64,000 nucleotides of DNA. It comes from Euptelea pleiosperma (lineage: Eukaryota > Streptophyta > Magnoliopsida > Ranunculales > Eupteleaceae). The position numbers and the translations under genes are program-made. Positions 59,590-64,000 of the stretch are shown here, one piece after another (within the stretch, counting starts at the first letter, position 1; each line of letters begins with the position of its first letter). The stretch covers positions 29,778,674 to 29,842,673 of the forward strand of contig CM068546.1 of assembly GCA_035048495.1 (NCBI GenBank), read 5' to 3'. Under the pieces are notes generated by a model. That model made no database searches. It saw only the letters and a program-made list of their open reading frames with translations, and had not been told where the DNA came from.

Positions 59590-60075
59590 GTGATCTCTAA
59601 GAGCGTACCACGTGGACCGTAGGACGACAGTGAGCGTCCGTCATCAAAGACGTCCTTCATTAAAGATCTATTGATCGTAGGGCTATGCGCCCTTTAAAAA
59701 GCTGGCCACCAATTGAAGTCTACCGAGTAAATCTTTGATGAGGGAAGCAGCCCAAGTATGAGCCACGTTCTGGGAGGTGGCCCACCAATTGAAGTCTACC
59801 GAGTAAATCTTTGATGAGATACGCGTTCCAATTATGAGCCACGTGATACGCTCTCTGAGACTACTGACCGTAAGGATATTTGGCCATCCCTAGGTGGATC
59901 TTAAGAATCGAAAATCAGCCAGATTAGTGATTTTTAACCATTGGATTGGAGTATTTTTCATGAGTTTAGTTTTAACTGTGGGATTTGAGCTTTATTTGGG
60001 GTACTCAGATCCGAGAACTCACTGGCTGTCTCGGGCTTCGATTACAGCCCACTGTCATCAAAGTTTTATTCTAAG
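59590..60075. mobile_element. Compound palindromic MITE upstream of CLC-d
   Basis: A 77-bp segment with CACCAATTGAAGTCTACCGA and GTAAATCTTTGATGAG is present twice in tandem (about 59705-59780 and 59782-59857). The second leads into a MITE whose right end CACTGTCATCAAAGTTTTAT is complete. The right arm is altered: GAGAACTCACTGGCTGTC replaces the usual inner part. The cluster starts about 400 bp upstream of the CLC-d ATG, so it lies in or beside the promoter. Confidence 0.6.
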
Positions 60076-60415
60076 TTGTGAGGGCCAGGTGTCTGCACTG
60101 CAGTGATGTAAACTATGACCATTGATAGTGCCAGGGTCAACTCCACATTCCCTCTTGCAAGAATAACTCCATGCGTCGCCATCATTTGCAGTTGAAAGGC
60201 AGCTCATCATCGCAGCCACACGATCCCCACACGAATACATTTTATTGTATGCTTACAAGCATTAAAGATGTGGCCTCATCATCTCAATAGTCTAGGATCG
60301 GTATTATGGCTCAAAGTCCATCCGAGGGCTGAGGAGTGTAGTTATAAAGGGCTTCTGCAGTGCTGCAGTACGAAATACTAACTTCTTTACCACAAAAGTC
60401 AAGAGACAATAATAA

Positions 60416-61270
60416 CTAATAATAACTAACCGAGTATGGCCATGTGTCACTCAACTAATTAACCTATTGATGTGTGGCCATCCCTAGTTGGATCTATAGA
60501 TCAAAAATCAGCCTGATTGCTGAGTTTTAACCGTGGGATCTGAGTTCCCCGAATAACGCTCGAATCCCGTGGTTAAAAATAAACCCATGAAAAAGACTCA
60601 AATCCAACAGTTAGAAATCACCAATCAGGTTGAGTTTTGGTTATTCGATCCACCTAGGGATGGGTCAAACATCCATACGGTCAGGTGTTATTAGTCCCTA
60701 ACATAATTGATTTTTTTTTTTGGTATATGGAAAGAGATTACAACGACCGCACCCCACGGGGTAGGGTCCTGCCAGCAACGTCATCCAATAGCATCTGATG
60801 AATGTGTGACCCTATCCAAACATTGTTTGAGCAACTGAGCCCCCAGGGAAGCCAATTTGTCTGCAACTAGATTTCCTTGTCTAAAGCCATATGTGGCTTT
60901 CCATTCCATCTCTGTCCCGGACAATAGATCTTTGATGTCTTGGATCAGGTTCCTGATTCTCTAAGGTTTATGAATGATATTGTTTAGGCTGCTGATCACT
61001 GTGTCTGCATATCCTTGGATGATAAGATTTTTTATTTTCAGTTGAACTGCTAGCCGAATACATTCTCTAAGAGCTAGGCCTTCTGCTAATGTGATAGTGG
61101 ACTTCCCCACATTTGTTGCATATGCGGCTATGCATTGGCCCGTAGCGTCTCTTATCAGTCCACCTATGCCGGCCTTGTCTAAATCAGAGAGAACCAAACC
61201 ATCAAAGTGGAGTTTTAACCACGGATCAAGGTTAGGGTTCCATCTTATCAATCTTTCTGTTTCTTTCCTT
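60416..61270. repeat. First copy of a direct duplication of about 1.35 kb
   Basis: TAATAATAACTAACCGAGTA opens this copy and also opens the second at about 61772. Both then hold the left arm of a palindromic MITE (TGATGTGTGGCCATCCCTAG) and the same LINE fragment. Here the MITE right arm (CACCTAGGGATGGGTCAAAC) is intact. Confidence 0.7.
60704..61255 (-). mobile_element. 5'-truncated LINE with RNase H domain, copy 1
   Basis: On the minus strand the RVT_3-type RNase H is clear: LHFDGLVLSDLDKAGIGGLI, then GKSTITLAEGLALRECIRLA and KNLIIQGYADTVISSLNN. After a frame change the end reads FRQGNLVADKLASLGAQL. A poly(A) tail (T run at about 60711-60722 on +) marks the 3' end. The catalytic-strand Asp of FDG and the Glu of LAE are present, but the protein is a fragment. 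Confidence 0.75.
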
Positions 61271-61295
61271 TACTTTTGTTTTTTTCATGTTTGTT

Positions 61296-61770
61296 ATTTG
61301 CACTCCACAAATTCCATAAGCACCCTTATCAGTTGAAAATGTCCTTAAGACTCAAAAACTCTTCGTCCCTCTCTCTCTCTCTCTGGCCCGGGACTGTGTA
61401 GCCCACGGCCAACCTAGCTGTGGCTGCCATGGTAACCACAGCTGGGCTGGCCGTGGGGTACACAGTCCCCACGGCACTAACTACCGTAGGGCCTGTTAGA
61501 GAGAGAGAGAGAGACACGTACTTGTGATGGTGGTAGCGGTGACGGCATCCTCCTCCTTTATTTTTATTTTTCTCTGTTATGGATTTTTTTCTGGGTGAGA
61601 GAGAGACAGAGGTGGAGAGGGAGAGAGGATGGTGAGAAAGAGGAGAGAGGATGGTGAGACGTGGTGGGAGAGAGAGTGCTGAGAGAGGTGGAGAGGGAGG
61701 GACAAAGAGGGGTGCTTTTTTTATTTTTGGCCGAAAAGCACCAATTTGTGGAGTGCAAATAGAATTTCCC
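61296..61770. mobile_element. MITE related to 12548-12853, with (CT)n and (GA)n interior
   Basis: The left part TTTGCACTCCACAAATTCCA, then TAAGCACC, is mirrored on the right by GGTGCTTTTT and AATTTGTGGAGTGCAAATAG ending TTTCCC. The left terminus GGGAAATTCT is missing. The centre carries a perfect-looking hairpin (TAGCCCACGGCC ... GGCCGTGGGGTA) and CT/GA tracts. It lies between the two copies of the 1.35-kb duplication. Confidence 0.6.
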
Positions 61771-61771
61771 T

Positions 61772-62700
61772 AACTAATAATAACTAACCGAGTATGGCCA
61801 CCTGTCACTCAACTATCATATTGATGTGTGGCCATCCCTAGGCAGATCTATAGATCAAAAATCAGCCTGAATGCTGAGTTCTAACTGTGGGATCTGAGTT
61901 CCTCAAATAATGCTCGAATCCCATGGTAAAAAATAAACCCATGAAAAAGACTCAAATCCAACGGTAAGAAATCACCAATCAGGTTGAGTTTTAATTATGT
62001 TATTTAATTTCATAGTTGTTTTTTCTGTACTTCATGAATCTAAGGTTTTTCGTTTAAATTACTTAAGTTTAGATTTTTATGGAAAATCAATTAACTATCA
62101 AGGGGTTGATACACTTGTTATATCAGGTGTTATTAGTCCGCAACATAATTGATTTTTTTTTTTTTGTATACGGAAAGAGATTACAACGACAGCACTCGAC
62201 CGGGTAGGGTCCTGCCAGCAACGTCATCCAATAGCATCTGATGAATGTCCTTTGGGTGTGACCTTATCCAAACATTGTTTGAGCAACTGTGCCCCAAGGA
62301 AGCCAATTTGTCTGCAACCAGATTTCATTCTCTAAAGCCATGTGTGGCTTTCCATTCCATCTCTGTCTCGGACAATAGATCTTTGATATCTTTGATCAGG
62401 TTCCTGATACTCCCAAGGTTTATGAATGGTATTGTTTAGGCTGGTGATCACTGTGTCAGAATCTCCTTGGATGATAAGATTTTTTATTTTCAGTTGAACT
62501 GCTAGCCGAATACATTCTCTAAGAGCTAGGCCTTCTGCTAATGTGATAGTGGACTTCCCCACATTTGCTGCATATGCAGCTATGCATCAGCCCGAAGCGT
62601 CTCTTATCACTCCACCTATGGCAGCCTTGTCTGAATCAGAGAGAACCGAACCATCAAAGTTGAGCTTTAAGGGTTCCATCTTATCAATCTTTCTGTTTTT
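61772..62700. repeat. Second copy of the 1.35-kb duplication
   Basis: It repeats 60416-61270, but the MITE right arm is replaced by about 130 bp of AT-rich DNA (61990-62125). The shared text resumes at AGGTGTTATTAGTCC. Confidence 0.65.
62145..62690 (-). mobile_element. 5'-truncated LINE with RNase H domain, copy 2
   Basis: It is nearly the same as copy 1: MGKSTITLAEGLALRECIRL, then KNLIIQGDSDTVITSLNN. The poly(A) tail is the T run at about 62154-62165 on +. Here the motif IIQGDSD keeps the Asp that copy 1 has lost (IIQGYAD). Internal deletions differ between the copies. Confidence 0.75.
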
Positions 62701-64000
62701 TTTTTTTTTTCCTTTACTTTTGTTTTCTCGGTGTTTGTTTCCTTGTAGAGGTGAGAAAATCAAACAGATAAAGCATAAAAGATCAGTGTAGACCTTTGAG
62801 GTCTAAGAATTGTAAGTATTTTGTAATGAGAACTATCATTTGATCTGTTAGTGATCTTTGAGGTCTAACAATTGTAGTTAATGCGATTTTATCTTTGAGG
62901 ACATATAACACCAACACTATTGTTATTCACAAAATTGAACATAACAACACTGAACTCAACCTGTTGGGAACTTGGGATGATTATAACAATCTCGCCCGTC
63001 ACATTCTTTTTTGGCGGACAGAAAATAGCAAAATTATGTAGTAAGACTTCACTGCTACAACTGGGAATGGTCTTAGTCAAGCTATTTAAACTTTGGTACT
63101 AAACAACTCCTTATATAAATCTGTTTTTGCAATATTAGTGCATTGGAGTAGTTAATATCCAATATTAATTAACTAATCCAATGGTGGTCCTTCATTAGTT
63201 GGTGCATGGGCATGTGAACCAATGCTTCTGAAACTTAAAAGAGTGCTTTTCTACTTGAAAATGATTTTTACAGACAACTTACAAACGATCATTAAACCCC
63301 CAGTGTTTTCAACACACAAGGCTTCACTTGCCAAGGTATTGTTACATTTAACTAGGTCTGACACCAAGGTCCAACATAATGTAAAATTCGAATTCAGGCC
63401 CCCGTTTGAAATCCTACCATACACCAGACACCACTGTGCCCTTCTAAACTAAACAAAGGAACTTTATTACATCTTAAAAGGTGCATCAAAAGGTGATCAA
63501 TCATGAATGAGGGTTAAACCTAAACGTCCTTGACAATAGCAATGCGGTAGCAATAGGTGTGTATTTGGCTGTGCGAGGGATACACTGTAGGCACAAAATC
63601 CACTGTTTTGGCTCCCATGGGGAGCAGGATGGATGTTTTATGCCAAACACCCTAACAAGACTTGAAACTCTGGGTCAGCCTCCCACCAACCCCTCGCATC
63701 TCAATAATCAATCGATGCTAATGGGGTTGCCTATGTGCCACTGTAATGGACCGGGCCATGATGTTTAAGGCATTGATTTGAATTGTACCATTCTGGGCCG
63801 CTAGGGCTGGCCCTATTTACGCCATAATGCTGTCACGTACCACTAAATGAAGCAGCTTTAATCATAGACACAGCTAAATAGCAATCAAAGTTGTTAAAGC
63901 TTGTATTCAGATGAATCATAATTTATTTAACTCATAAAAAAAATGTATTCTTTTTAAGACAAATTAATAACAATTTATTTAACTGAAACATGTTACATCT
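62700..64000. other. Spacer, nothing recognised
   Basis: No protein family, RNA gene or repeat pair is seen. A short block near 62940-63040 has text seen in degraded plant retroelements (IIIPSSQQVEFSVV on minus) but is too short to assign. Confidence 0.4.

Noticed and set aside
1..64000. A new multigene defence, biosynthetic or signalling system
   Set aside because: The real genes are unrelated plant housekeeping or transport genes, and the remaining DNA is explained by mobile-element debris; nothing points to cooperative function.

Overview
This is nuclear DNA of a flowering plant. Genes have many short exons with GT..AG introns, introns up to about 4.2 kb, AT-rich spacers, and a dense load of MITEs, degraded retroelements and microsatellites. 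The species cannot be read from the sequence. No prokaryotic gene, rRNA, intact tRNA or CRISPR array was found, and I found no new multigene system.

Four loci are well supported. (1) A stellacyanin-like phytocyanin on + (17707-21056) has two exons and rebuilds to 193 aa, with a complete type-1 copper site. (2) and (3) Two tandem monosaccharide/H+ symporters of the STP family lie on - (25671-30124, 509 aa; 33459-36834, 501 aa). Both have four exons with identical intron phases, and exons 2 and 3 are identical in length, so they are a local duplication. (4) A CLC-d type chloride/proton exchanger lies on - (40130-59188), rebuilt from 23 exons into a 796-aa protein with an unbroken frame.

A fifth locus, an F-box/LRR/FBD gene on + (5860-8039), keeps its splice sites but carries three frame breaks and looks like a pseudogene.

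Layout. 0-5.6 kb: MITE arms, an LTR-like remnant, a 5'-truncated LINE and a probable hAT transposase tail. 5.8-8.0 kb: the F-box pseudogene. 8-17.5 kb: repeats only, including a MITE with an 8-bp target duplication and a tRNA-like SINE candidate. 17.6-21.1 kb: the phytocyanin. 21-25.6 kb: MITEs. 25.6-37 kb: the sugar transporter pair; the promoter of the downstream copy is duplicated around a MITE. 37-40 kb: a repeated module of about 190 bp, a MITE and an unassigned small ORF. 40-59.6 kb: CLC-d, whose introns hold retroelement debris and a complete 313-bp TRIM element. 59.6-62.7 kb: MITEs and a direct duplication of about 1.35 kb carrying LINE RNase H pieces. 62.7-64 kb: nothing recognised.

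The genes do not form a pathway. The most informative material is mobile: TRIM, Mutator-type and hAT-type MITEs with exact target duplications, and a large palindromic MITE family placed beside promoters and inside introns.
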